Source of the DNA: Hydractinia symbiolongicarpus
Lineage: Eukaryota > Cnidaria > Hydrozoa > Anthoathecata > Hydractiniidae
DNA: 64,000 nt
Direction of reading: 5' to 3'
Assembly (NCBI RefSeq): GCF_029227915.1
Contig: NC_079877.1
Location: forward strand, 4,652,001-4,716,000
Positions 1 through 11,920 of the stretch are shown piece by piece. A model generated the notes under the pieces. It saw nothing but the letters and a program-made list of their open reading frames with translations, had not been told where the DNA came from and did no database searches. How positions within the stretch are numbered: position 1 is the stretch's first letter; each line of letters starts with the position of its first letter. Position numbers and translations under genes: made by a program.

Positions 1-203
1 TCGCCGGCAAACGAAAACCTGCGATTTCCCGTAAATCCTGGACTCGGCCCGTATAGTCAAAAGTATACAAAGAAAGTACCCAGTGAGTAAACTCATTTCC
101 CGAACGAATTTTTAAATTATTTTTTCACTACTAAAACGTATGAGACTTGTAGTTTTTAAAAAAGTTTTCATTTTTGATGAGACGCTGAATAAAAGAAGTT
201 TAA
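1..203 (+). repeat. Reference satellite unit (phase used in this annotation)
   Basis: The window opens at the TCGCCGGC landmark, which I use as unit position 1; the next copies start at 204, 406 and 608. Unit positions 1-50 are GC-rich with about seven CpG sites, including the palindromes GCCGGC and, in many copies, CCCGGG. Positions 51-68 carry two GTATA words 12 bp apart. Positions 92-101 are CTCATTTCCC. Positions 108-125 hold two T6 tracts around AAATTA. ATGAGAC occurs twice, at 140-146 and 177-183. GTTTTCA occurs twice in many copies, 12 bp apart. This first copy is a variant with CAGTGAG, CACTACTA, CGTATGAG and a T-to-A change that breaks the inverted repeat. Confidence 0.93.
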
Positions 204-254
204 TCGCCGGCAAACGAAAACCCGCGATTTCCCGTAAATCCCGGCTTGGCCCGT
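204..254. other. GC/CpG-rich segment of the satellite unit (example copy)
   Basis: The first ~50 bp of each unit is about 62% GC against about 30% for the rest. It contains CpG in TCG, CCGG, ACG, CGCG, CCGT, CCGG and CCGT contexts. In copies with the GGGCTTGGCCCG spelling it also has a short dyad, CGGGC-TTG-GCCCG. The same segment holds many of the type-defining substitutions and 1-bp indels, for example CCCTAAAT, CCCGGCTTGG, CCTGGACTCGG and CCGGGGCTTGG. One such segment occurs in nearly every unit; only this example is listed. No function is shown. Confidence 0.8.
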
Positions 255-357
255 ATAGTCAAAAGTATACAAAGAAAGTACCCAGGGAGTAAACTCATTT
301 CCCGAACGATTTTTTAAATTATTTTTTCACCACTAAAACGCATGAGACTTGTAGTTT

Positions 358-379
358 TCAAAAATGTTTTCATTTTTGA
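358..379. other. Inverted repeat / hairpin-capable dyad in the unit (example copy)
   Basis: TCAAAAATG is followed by TTTT and then by its exact reverse complement CATTTTTGA, giving a 9-bp stem and 4-nt loop. It sits at unit positions ~156-177 and recurs in the many copies spelled TTTTCAAAAATG. Copies spelled TTTTTAAAAATG keep a 7-bp stem. TTCAAGAATG and TTTAAATATG copies carry a mismatch. The dyad is AT-rich, so a stable cruciform is doubtful; a protein-binding role is only a possibility. Confidence 0.8.
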
Positions 380-3300
380 TGAGACGCTGAGTAAAAGCAC
401 TTTAATCGACGGCAAACGAAAACCTGCGATTTCCCTAAATCCCGGACTCGGCCCGTATAGTCAAAAGTATACAAATAAAGTACCCAGGGAGTAAACTCAT
501 TTCCAGAACGATTTTTTAAATTATTTTTTCACCACTAAAACGCATAAGACTTGTAGTTTTTAAAAATGTTTTCATTTTTGATGAGACGCTGAATAAAAGA
601 AGTTTAATCGCCGGCAAACGAAAACCCGCGATTTCCCGTAAATCCCGGGCTTGACCCGTATAGTCGAATGTATACAAAGAAAGTACCCTGTGAGTAAACT
701 CATTTCAAGAACAATTTTTTAAATTATTTTTTCACCACTAAAACGCATGAGACTTTTAGTTTTTAAAAATGTTTTCATTTTTGATGAGACGCTGAATAAA
801 AGAAGTTTAATCGCCGGCAAACGAAAACCCGCGATTTCCCGTAAATCCCGGCTTGGCCCGTATAGTCAAAAGTATACAAAGAAAGTACCCAGGGAGTAAA
901 CTCATTTCCGGAACGATATTTTAAATTAATTTTTCACCACTAAAACGCATGAGACTTGTAGTTTTCAAAAATGTTTTCATTTTTGATGAGACGCTGAATA
1001 AAAGAAGTTTAATCGCCGGCAAACGAAAACCCGCGATTTCTTGTAAATCCCGGGCTTGACACGTATAGTCAAAAGTATACAAAGAAAGTACCCAGGGAGG
1101 AAACTCATTTCCCAAACGATTTTTTAAATTACTTTTTCACCACTAAAACGCATGAGACTTGTAGTTTTTAAAAATGTTTTCATTTTTGATGAGACGCTGA
1201 ATAAAAGAAGTTTAATCGCCGGCAAACGAAAACCTGCGATTTCCCGTAAATCCTGGACTCGGCCGGTATAGTCAAAAGTATACAAAGAAAGTACCCAAGG
1301 AGTAAACTCATTTCCCAAACGATTTTTTAATTTATTATTTCACCACTAAAACGCATGAGACTTGTAGTTTTCAAGAATGTTTTCATTTTTGATGAGACGC
1401 TGAATAAAAGAAGTTTAATCGCCGGCAAACGAAAACCTGCGATTTCCCGTAAATCCGGGGTTTGGCCCGTATAGTCGAATGTATACAAAGAAAGTACCCA
1501 GGGAGTAAACTCATTTCCCGAACGATTTTTTAAATTACTTTTTCACCGCTAAAACGCATGAGACTGGTAGTTTTTAAAAATGTTTTCATTTTTGATGAGA
1601 CGCTGAATAAAAGAAGTTTAATCGCCGGCAAACGAAAACCCGCGATTTCCCGTAAATCCCGGGCTTGACCCGTATAGTCAAAAGTATACAAAGAAAGTAC
1701 CCAGGGAGGAAACTCATTTCCCAAACGATTTTTTAAATTACTTTTTCACCGCTAAAACGCATGAGACTTGTAGTTTTCAAAAATGTTTTCATTTTTGATG
1801 AGACGCTGAATAAAAGCACTTTAATCGACGGCAAACGAAAACCTGCGATTTCCCTAAATCCCGGAGTCGGCCCGTATAGTCAAAAGTATACAAATAAAGT
1901 ACCCAGGGAGTAAACTCATTTCCAGAACCATTTTTTAAATTATTTTTTCACCACTAAAACGCATAAGACTTGTAGTTTTTAAAAATGTTTTCAGTTTTGA
2001 TGAGACGCTGAATAAAAGAAGTTTAATCGCCGGCAAACGAAAACCCGCGATTTCCCGTAAATCCCGGGCTTGACCCGTATAGTCGAATGTATACAAAGAA
2101 AGTACCCTGTGAGTAAACTCATTTCAAGAACAATTTTTTAAATTATTTTTTCACCACTAAAACGCATGAGACTTGTAGTTTTTAAAAATGTTTTCATTTT
2201 TGATGAGACGCTGAATAAAAGAAGTTTAATCGCCGGCAAACGAAAACCCGCGATTTCCCGTAAATCCCGGCTTGGCCCGTATAGTCAAAAGTATACAAAG
2301 AAAGTACCCAGGGAGTAAACTCATTTCCGGAACGATTTTTTAAATTAATTTTTCACCACTAAAACGCATGAGACTTGTAGTTTTCAAAAATGTTTTCATT
2401 TTTGATGAGACGCTGAATAAAAGAAGTTTAATCGCCGGCAAACGAAAACCCGCGATTTCCCGTAAATCCTGGACTCGGCCGGTATAGTCAAAAGTATACA
2501 AAGAAAGTACCCAAGGAGTAAACTCATTTCCCAAACGATTTTTTAATTTATTATTTCACCACTAAAACGCATGAGACTTGTAGTTTTCAAGAATGTTTTC
2601 ATTTTTGATGAGACGCCGAATAAAAGAAGTTTAATCGCCGGCAAACGAAAACCTGCGATTTCCCGTAAATCCGGGGTTTGGCCCGTATAGTCGAATGTAT
2701 ACAAAAAAAGTACCCAGGGAGTAAACTCATTTCCCGAACGATTTTTTAAATTACTTTTTCACCGCTAAAACGCATGAGACTGGTAGTTTTTAAAAATGTT
2801 TTCATTTTTGATGAGACGCTGAATAAAAGAAGTTTAATCGCCGGCAAACGAAAACCTGCGATTTCCCGTAAATCCTGGACTCGGCCCGTATAGTCAAAAG
2901 TATACAAAGAAAGTACCCAGTGAGTAAACTCATTTCCCGAACGAATTTTTAAATTATTTTTTCACTACTAAAACGTATGAGACTTGTAGTTTTCAAAAAT
3001 GTTTTCATTTTTGATGAGACGCTGAATAAAAGAAGTTTAATCGCCGGCAAACGAAAACCCGCGAGTTCCCGTAAATCCCGGCTTGTCCCGTATAGTCAAA
3101 AGTATACAAAGAAAGTACCCAGGGAGTAAACTCATTTCCGGAACGATTTTTTAAATTATTTTTTCACCACTAAAACGCATGAGACTTGTAGTTTTCAAAA
3201 ATGTTTTCATTTTTGATGAGACGCTGAATAAAAGCACTTTAATCGCCGGCAAACGACAACCTGCGATTTCCCTAAATCCCGGACTCGGCCCGTATAGTCA

Positions 3301-3444
3301 AAAGTATACAAAGAAAGTACCCAGGGAGTAAACTCATTTCCAGAACGATTTTTTAAATTATTTTTTCACCACTAAAACGCATGAGACTTGTAGTTTTTAA
3401 AAATGTTTTCATTTTTGATGAGACGCTGAATAAAAGAAGTTTAA

Positions 3445-6400
3445 TCGCCGGCAAACGAAAACCTGCGATTTCCCGTAAATCCTGGACTCGGCCGGTATAG
3501 TCAAAAGTATACAAAGAAAGTACCCAGGGAGTAAACTCATTTCCCAAACGATTTTTTAATTTATTATTTCACCACTAAAACGCATGAGACTTGTAGTTTT
3601 TAAAAATGTTTTCATTTTTGATGGGACGCTGAATAAAAGAAGTTTAATCGCCGGCAAACGAAAACCCGCGATTTCCCGTAAATCCCGGCTTGGGCCGTAT
3701 AGTCAAAAGTATACAAAGAAAGTACCCAGGGTGTAAACTCATTTCCCGAACGATTTTTTAAATTATTTTTTCACCACTAAAACGCATGAGACTTGTAGTT
3801 TTCAAAAATGTTTTCATTTTTGATGAGACGCTGAATGAAAGAAGTTTAATCGCCGGCAAACAAAAACCCGCGATTTCCCGTAAATCCCGGGCTTGGCCCG
3901 TATAGTCAAAAGTATACAAAGAAAGTACCCAGGGTGTAAACTCATTTCCAGAACGATTTTTTAAATTATTTTTTCACCACTAAAACGCATGAGACTTGTA
4001 GTTTTCAAAAATGTTTTCATTTTTGATGAGACGCTGAATAAAAGCACTTTAATCGCCGGCAAACGAAAACATGCGATTTCCCTAAATCCCGGACTCGGCC
4101 CGTATAATCAAAAGTATACAAAGAAAGTACCCAGGGAGTAAACTCATTTCCAGAACGATTTTTTAAATTATTTTTTCACCACTAAAACGCATAAGACTTG
4201 TAGTTTTTAAAAATGTTTTCATTTTTGATGAGACGCTGAATAAAAGAAGTTTAATCGCCGGCAAACGAAAACCCGCCATTTCCCGTAAATCCCGGGCTTG
4301 GCCCGTATAGTCGAATGTATACAAAGAAAGTACCCTGTGAGTAAACTCATTTCAAGAACAATTTTATAAATCATTTTTTCACCACTAAAACGCATGAGAC
4401 TTGTAGTTTTTAAAAATGTTTTCATTTTTGATGAGATGCTGAATAAAAGCACTTTAATCGCCGGCAAACGACAACCTACGATTTCCCTAAATCCCGGACT
4501 CGGCCCGTATAGTCAAAAGTATACAAAGAAAGTACCCAGGGAGTAAACTCATTTCCAGAACGATTTTTTAAATTATTTTTTCACCACTAAAACGCATGAG
4601 ACTTGTAGTTTTTAAAAATGTTTTCATTTTTGATAAGACGCTGAATAAAAGAAGTTTAATCGCCGGCAAACGAAAACCTGCGATTTCCCGTAAATCCTGG
4701 ACTCGGCCGGTATAGTCAAAAGTATACAAAGAAAGTACCCAGGGAGTAAACTCATTTCCCAAACGATTTTTTAATTTATTATTTCACCACTAAAACGCAT
4801 GAGACTTGTAGTTTTTAAAAATGTTTTCATTTTTGATGGGACGCTGAATAAAAGAAGTTTAATCGCCGGCAAACGAAAACCCGCGATTTCCCGTAAATCC
4901 CGGCTTGGGCCGTATAGTCAAAAGTATACAAAGAAAGTACCCAGGGTGTAAACTCATTTCCCGAACGATTTTTTAAATTATTTTTTCACCACTAAAACGC
5001 ATGAGACTTGTAGTTTTCAAAAATGTTTTCATTTTTGATAAGACGCTGAATGAAAGAAGTTTAATCGCCGGCAAACAAAAACCCGCGATTTCCCGTAAAT
5101 CCCGGGCTTGGCCCGTATAGTCAAAAGTATACAAAGAAAGTACCCAGGGTGTAAACTCATTTCCAGAACGATTTTTTAAATTATTTTTTCACCACTAAAA
5201 CGCATGAGACTTGTAGTTTTCAAAAATGTTTTCATTTTTGATGAGACGCTGAATAAAAGCACTTTAATCGCCGGCAAACGAAAACATGCGATTTCCCTAA
5301 ATCCCGGACTCGGCCCGTATAATCAAAAGTATACAAAGAAAGTACCCAGGGAGTAAACTCATTTCCAGAACGATTTTTTAAATTATTTTTTCACCACTAA
5401 AACGCATAAGACTTGTAGTTTTTAAAAATGTTTTCATTTTTGATGAGACGCTGAATAAAAGAAGTTTAATCGCCGGCAAACGAAAACCCGCCATTTCCCG
5501 TAAATCCCGGGGTTGGCCCGTATAGTCGAATGTATACAAAGAAAGTACCCTGTGAGTAAACTCATTTCAAGAACAATTTTATAAATCATTTTTTCACCAC
5601 TAAAACGCATGAGACTTGTAGTTTTTAAAAATGTTTTCATTTTTGATGAGATGCTGAATAAAAGCAATTTAATCGCCGGCAAACGACAACCTGCGATTTC
5701 CCTAAATCCCGGACTCGGCCCGTATAGTCAAAAGTATACAAAGAAAGTACCCAGGGATTAAACTCATTTCCAGAACGATTTTTTAAATTATTTTTTCACC
5801 ACTAAAACGCATGAGACTTGTAGTTTTTAAAAATGTTTTCATTTTTGATAAGACGCTGAATAAAAGAAGTTTAATCGCCGGCAAACGAAAACCTGCGATT
5901 TCCCGTAAATCCTGGACTCGGCCGGTATAGTCAAAAGTATACAAAGAAAGTACCCAGGGAGTAAACTCATTTCCCAAACGATTTTTTAATTTATTATTTC
6001 ACCACTAAAACGCATGAGACTTGTAGTTTTTAAAAATGTTTTCATTTTTGATGGGACGCTGAATAAAAGAAGTTTAATCGCCGGCAAACGAAAACCCGCG
6101 ATTTCCCGTAAATCCCGGCTTGGGCCGTATAGTCAAAAGTATACAAAGAAAGTACCCAGGGTGTAAACTCATTTCCCGAACGATTTTTTAAATTATTTTT
6201 TCACCACTAAAACGCATGAGACTTGTAGTTTTCAAAAATGTTTTCATTTTTGATGAGACGCTGAATGAAAGAAGTTTAATCGCCGGCAAACAAAAACCCG
6301 CGATTTCCCGTAAATCCCGGGCTTGGCCCGTATAGTCAAAAGTATACAAAGAAAGTACCCAGGGTGTAAACTCATTTCCAGAACGATTTTTTAAATTATT

Positions 6401-7088
6401 TTTTCACCACTAAAACGCATGAGACTTGTAGTTTTCAAAAATGTTTTCATTTTTGATGAGACGCTGAATAAAAGCACTTTAATCGCCGGCAAACGAAAAC
6501 ATGCGATTTCCCTAAATCCCGGACTCGGCCCGTATAATCAAAAGTATACAAAGAAAGTACCCAGGGAGTAAACTCATTTCCAGAACGATTTTTAAATTAT
6601 TTTTTCACCACTAAAACGCATAAGACTTGTAGTTTTTAAAAATGTTTTCATTTTTGATGAGACGCTGAATAAAAGAAGTTTAATCGCCGGCAAACGAAAA
6701 CCCGCCATTTCCCGTAAATCCCGGGCTTGGCCCGTATAGTCGAATGTATACAAAGAAAGTACCCTGTGAGTAAACTCATTTCAAGAACAATTTTATAAAT
6801 CATTTTTTCACCACTAAAACGCATGAGACTTGTAGTTTTTAAAAATGTTTTCATTTTTGATGAGATGCTGAATAAAAAAAGTTTAATCGCCGGCAAACGA
6901 AAACCCGCGATTTCCCGTAAATCCCGGCTTGGCCCGTATAGTCAAAAGTATACAAAGAAAGTACCCAGGGAGTAAACTCATTTCCGGAACGATTTTTAAA
7001 ATTATTTTTTCACCACTAAAACGCATGAGACTTGTAGTTTTCAAAAATGTTTTCATTTTTGATGAGACGCTGAATAAAAGCAGTTTAA
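3445..7088. repeat. HOR block B: 6-unit repeat, 1,215 bp, three copies
   Basis: Six variant units recur in fixed order from about 3,445, 4,660 and 5,875. The first ends GGACTCGGCCGG with TTTATTATTTC. The second has CGGCTTGGGCCG and GGGTG. The third has CAAACAAAAACCC. The fourth has ACATGCG with GTATAATC. The fifth has ACCCGCC with GAATG, CTGTGAG and TATAAATC. The sixth has GACAACCT with CCCTAAAT. The copies are nearly identical, implying recent amplification. In the third copy the sixth unit is replaced by a different type starting near 6,887 (TAAAAAAAGTTT, CCGGAACGATTTTTAAAA). Confidence 0.82.
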
Positions 7089-10000
7089 TCGCCGGCAAAC
7101 GAAAACCCGCCATTTCCCGTAAATCCCGGGCTTGGCCCGTATAGTCGAATGTATACAAAGAAAGTACCCTGTGAGTAAACTCATTTCAAGAACAATTTTA
7201 TAAATCATTTTTTCACCACTAAAACGCATGAGACTTGTAGTTTTTAAAAATGTTATCATTTTTGATGAGATGCTGAATAAAAGCACTTTAATCGCCGGCA
7301 AACGAAAACCTGCGATTTCCCGTAAATCCTGGACTCGGCCGGTATAGTCAAAAGTATACAAAGAAAGTACCCAGGGAGTAAACTCATTTCCCAAACGATT
7401 TTTTAATTTATTATTTCACCACTAAAACGCATGAGACTTGTAGTTTTTAAAAATGTTTTCATTTTTGATGGGACGCTGAATAAAAGAAGTTTAATCGCCG
7501 GCAAACGAAAACCCGCGATTTCCCGTAAATCCCGGCTTGGGCCGTATAGTCAAAAGTATACAAAGAAAGTACCCAGGGTGTAAACTCATTTCCCGAACGA
7601 TTTTTTAAATTATTTTTTCACCACTAAAACGCATGAGACTTGTAGTTTTTAAAAATGTTTTCATTTTTGATGGGACGCTGAATAAAAGAAGTTTAATCGC
7701 CGGCAAACGAAAACCCGCGATTTCCCGTAAATCCCGGCTTGGGCCGTATAGTCAAAAGTATACAAAGAAAGTACCCAGGGTGTAAACTCATTTCCCGAAC
7801 GATTTTTTAAATTATTTTTTCACCACTAAAACGCATGAGACTTGTAGTTTTCAAAAATGTTTTCATTTTTGATAAGACGCTGAATGAAAGAAGTTTAATC
7901 GCCGGCAAACAAAAACCCGCGATTTCCCGTAAATCCCGGGCTTGGCCCGTATAGTCAAAAGTATACAAAGAAAGTACCCAGGGTGTAAACTCATTTCCAG
8001 AACGATTTTTTAAATTATTTTTTCACCACTAAAACGCATGAGACTTGTAGTTTTCAAAAATGTTTTCATTTTTGATGAGACGCTGAATAAAAGCACTTTA
8101 ATCGCCGGCAAACGAAAACATGCGATTTCCCTAAATCCCGGACTCGGCCCGTATAATTAAAAGTATACAAAGAAAGTACCCAGGGAGTAAACTCATTTCC
8201 AGAACGATTTTTTAAATTATTTTTTCACCACTAAAACGCATAAGACTTGTAGTTTTTAAAAATGTTTTCATTTTTGATGAGACGCTGAATAAAAGAAGTT
8301 TAATCGCCGGCAAACGAAAACCCGCCATTTCCCGTAAATCCCGGGGTTGGCCCGTATAGTCGAATGTATACAAAGAAAGTACCCTGTGAGTAAACTCATT
8401 TCAAGAACAATTTTATAAATCATTTTTTCACCACTAAAACGCATGAGACTTGTAGTTTTTAAAAATGTTTTCATTTTTGATGAGATGCTGAATAAAAGCA
8501 ATTTAATCGCCGGCAAACGACAACCTGCGATTTCCCTAAATCCCGGACTCGGCCCGTATAGTCAAAAGTATACAAAGAAAGTACCCAGGGATTAAACTCA
8601 TTTCCAGAACGATTTTTTAAATTATTTTTTCACCACTAAAACGCATGAGACTTGTAGTTTTTAAAAATGTTTTCATTTTTGATAAGACGCTGAATAAAAG
8701 AAGTTTAATCGCCGGCAAACGAAAACCTGCGATTTCCCGTAAATCCTGGACTCGGCCGGTATAGTCAAAAGTATACAAAGAAAGTACCCAGGGAGTAAAC
8801 TCATTTCCCAAACGATTTTTTAATTTATTATTTCACCACTAAAACGCATGAGACTTGTAGTTTTTAAAAATGTTTTCATTTTTGATGGGACGCTGAATAA
8901 AAGAAGTTTAATCGCCGGCAAACGAAAACCCGCGATTTCCCGTAAATCCCGGCTTGGGCCGTATAGTCAAAAGTATACAAAGAAAGTACCCAGGGTGTAA
9001 ACTCATTTCCCGAACGATTTTTTAAATTATTTTTTCACCACTAAAACGCATGAGACTTGTAGTTTTCAAAAATGTTTTCATTTTTGATGAGACGCTGAAT
9101 GAAAGAAGTTTAATCGCCGGCAAACAAAAACCCGCGATTTCCCGTAAATCCCGGGCTTGGCCCGTATAGTCAAAAGTATACAAAGAAAGTACCCAGGGTG
9201 TAAACTCATTTCCAGAACGATTTTTTAAATTATTTTTTCACCACTAAAACGCATGAGACTTGTAGTTTTCAAAAATGTTTTCATTTTTGATGAGACGCTG
9301 AATAAAAGCACTTTAATCGCCGGCAAACGAAAACATGCGATTTCCCTAAATCCCGGACTCGGCCCGTATAATCAAAAGTATACAAAGAAAGTACCCAGGG
9401 AGTAAACTCATTTCCAGAACGATTTTTAAATTATTTTTTCACCACTAAAACGCATAAGACTTGTAGTTTTTAAAAATGTTTTCATTTTTGATGAGACGCT
9501 GAATAAAAGAAGTTTAATCGCCGGCAAACGAAAACCCGCCATTTCCCGTAAATCCCGGGCTTGGCCCGTATAGTCGAATGTATACAAAGAAAGTACCCTG
9601 TGAGTAAACTCATTTCAAGAACAATTTTATAAATCATTTTTTCACCACTAAAACGCATGAGACTTGTAGTTTTTAAAAATGTTTTCATTTTTGATGAGAT
9701 GCTGAATAAAAAAAGTTTAATCGCCGGCAAACGAAAACCCGCGATTTCCCGTAAATCCCGGCTTGGCCCGTATAGTCAAAAGTATACAAAGAAAGTACCC
9801 AGGGAGTAAACTCATTTCCGGAACGATTTTTAAAATTATTTTTTCACCACTAAAACGCATGAGACTTGTAGTTTTCAAAAATGTTTTCATTTTTGATGAG
9901 ACGCTGAATAAAAGCAGTTTAATCGCCGGCAAACGAAAACCCGCCATTTCCCGTAAATCCCGGGCTTGGCCCGTATAGTCGAATGTATACAAAGAAAGTA

Positions 10001-10470
10001 CCCTGTGAGTAAACTCATTTCAAGAACAATTTTATAAATCATTTTTTCACCACTAAAACGCATGAGACTTGTAGTTTTTAAAAATGTTATCATTTTTGAT
10101 GAGATGCTGAATAAAAGCACTTTAATCGCCGGCAAACGAAAACCTGCGATTTCCCGTAAATCCTGGACTCGGCCGGTATAGTCAAAAGTATACAAAGAAA
10201 GTACCCAGGGAGTAAACTCATTTCCCAAACGATTTTTTAATTTATTATTTCACCACTAAAACGCATGAGACTTGTAGTTTTTAAAAATGTTTTCATTTTT
10301 GATGGGACGCTGAATAAAAGAAGTTTAATCGCCGGCAAACGAAAACCCGCGATTTCCCGTAAATCCCGGCTTGGGCCGTATAGTCAAAAGTATACAAAGA
10401 AAGTACCCAGGGTGTAAACTCATTTCCCGAACGATTTTTTAAATTATTTTTTCACCACTAAAACGCATGA
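4800..10470. repeat. 14-unit tandem duplication (2,834 bp x2) over the 6-unit HOR
   Basis: Two adjacent copies, about 4,800-7,634 and 7,634-10,468, share even the minor differences that separate the 1,215-bp copies. GATAAGACGCTGAATG occurs at ~5,037 and ~7,871, CCGGGGTTGG at ~5,508 and ~8,341, and TAAAAAAAGTTT near 6,876 and 9,710, all at offset 2,834. Each copy contains 6- and 8-unit spacings. At the junction (7,494 and 7,696) two successive units are both the CGGCTTGGGCCG type, as expected for unequal crossing-over between out-of-step copies. A few single-base differences exist, such as TATAATTAAAAG near 8,153. Confidence 0.8.
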
Positions 10471-11340
10471 GACTTGTAGTTTTCAAAAATGTTTTCATTT
10501 TTGATGAGACGCTGAATGAAAGAAGTTTAATCGCCGGCAAACAAAAACCCGCGATTTCCCGTAAATCCCGGGCTTGGCCCGTATAGTCAAAAGTATACAA
10601 AGAAAGTACCCAGGGTGTAAACTCATTTCCAGAACGATTTTTTAAATTATTTTTTCACCACTAAAACGCATGAGACTTGTAGTTTTCAAAAATGTTTTCA
10701 TTTTTGATGAGACGCTGAATAAAAGCACTTTAATCGCCGGCAAACGAAAACATGCGATTTCCCTAAATCCCGGACTCGGCCCGTATAATCAAAAGTATAC
10801 AAAGAAAGTACCCAGGGAGTAAACTCATTTCCAGAACGATTTTTTAAATTATTTTTTCACCACTAAAACGCATAAGACTTGTAGTTTTTAAAAATGTTTT
10901 CATTTTTGATGACACGCTGAATAAAAGAAGTTTAATCGCCGGCAAACGAAAACCCGCCATTTCCCGTAAATCCCGGGCTTGGCCCGTATAGTCGAATGTA
11001 TACAAAGAAAGTACCCTGTGAGTAAACTCATTTCAAGAACAATTTTATAAATCATTTTTTCACCACTAAAACGCATGAGACTTGTAGTTTTTAAAAATGT
11101 TTTCATTTTTGATGAGATGCTGAATAAAAAAAGTTTAATCGCCGGCAAACGAAAACCCGCGATTTCCCGTAAATCCCGGCTTGGCCCGTATAGTCAAAAG
11201 TATACAAAGAAAGTACCCAGGGAGTAAACTCATTTCCGGAACGATTTTTAAAATTATTTTTTCACCACTAAAACGCATGAGACTTGTAGTTTTCAAAAAT
11301 GTTTTCATTTTTGATGAGACGCTGAATAAAAGAAGTTTAA
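10470..11340. repeat. Partial further copy of block B, 7-unit spacing
   Basis: From the TTTTCAAAAATG near 10,486 the sequence follows the 9,060-9,910 stretch at offset 1,418, including CAAACAAAAACCC, ACATGCG, ACCCGCC and the TAAAAAAAGTTT unit. One substitution, GATGACACGC near 10,910, marks this copy. Agreement ends near 11,330, where AAAGAAG replaces AAAGCAG. This is the last unit of block B. Confidence 0.72.
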
Positions 11341-11920
11341 TCGCCGGCAAACGAAAACCCGCGATTTCCCGTAAATCCCGGGCTTGACCCGTATAGTCGA
11401 ATGTTTACAAAGAAAGTACCCAGGGAGTAAACTAATTTCCCAAACGATTTTTTAAATTACTTTTTCACCGCTAAAACGCATGAGACAGGTAGTTTTTAAA
11501 AATGTTTTCATTTTTGATGAGACGCTGAATAAAAGAAGTTTAATCGCCGGCAAACGAAAACCTGCGATTTCCCGTAAATCCCGGACTCGGCCCGTATAGT
11601 CAAAAGTATACAAAGAAAGTACCCAGGGAGTAAACTCATTTCCCAAACGATTTTTTAAATTATTATTTCACCACTAAAACGCATGAGACTTGTAGTTTCC
11701 AAGATGTTTTTATTTTTAATGAGACGCTGAATAAAAGCAGTTTAATCGCCGGCAAACGAAAACCCGCGATTTCCCGTAAATCCCGGGCTTGGCACGTATA
11801 GTCGAATGTATACAAAGAAAGTACCCTGTGAATAAACTCATTTCGAGAACGATTTTCTAAATTATTTTTTCACCACTAAAACGCATAAGACTTGTAGTTT
11901 TTAAAAATGTTTTGATTTTT
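11341..11920. repeat. Satellite units of mixed type between blocks B and C
   Basis: Three units without a clear neighbouring multi-unit copy. The first has GGGCTTGACCC with GAATGTTTACAAAG and ACCGCT with GAGACAGG. The second has CCCGGACTCGG followed by TTTCCAAGATG, a 1-bp shorter run. The third has GGCACG with GAATG, CTGTGAATAAAC and TTTTGATTTTTGATG. Nothing other than satellite is seen. Confidence 0.7.

Larger units (their letters stand above)
1..3444. repeat. HOR block A: 8-unit repeat with a 6-unit derivative
   Basis: Units 1-8 (about 1-1,621) carry distinct marks: CAGTGAG/CGTATGAG; CGGCTTGG; ATCGACGG with CCCTAAAT; GGGCTTGACCC with GAATG and CTGTGAG; CCGGAACGATATTTT with AATTAATTTTT; TTGTAAATCCC with GGGAGGAAAC; GGACTCGGCCGG; CCGGGGTTTGG with ACCGCT and GACTGG. 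The next six (about 1,622-2,837) repeat most of these in order, at offset 1,419 early and 1,216 late, so one unit is missing. From 2,838 the first three types return (CACTACTA at 126 and 2,963, offset 2,837). Rare shared marks such as ATCGACGG at 406 and 1,825 tie the copies together. Breakpoints are by eye. Confidence 0.75.

Noticed and set aside
51-70. GTATAG / GTATAC as TATA-type promoter
   Set aside because: It is a fixed unit word present about 316 times with no gene downstream. Satellite transcription is possible but not shown by the sequence.
225-246. CENP-B box in the GC-rich part (around CCCGTAAATCCCGG)
   Set aside because: The best alignment to the known NTTCGNNNNANNCGGGN pattern that I could find by eye matches only about six of nine fixed positions, so I do not call it.
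358-379. Bacterial rho-independent terminator
   Set aside because: The stem is AT-rich and short, lies in every unit with no gene upstream, and the context is a eukaryote-type satellite.
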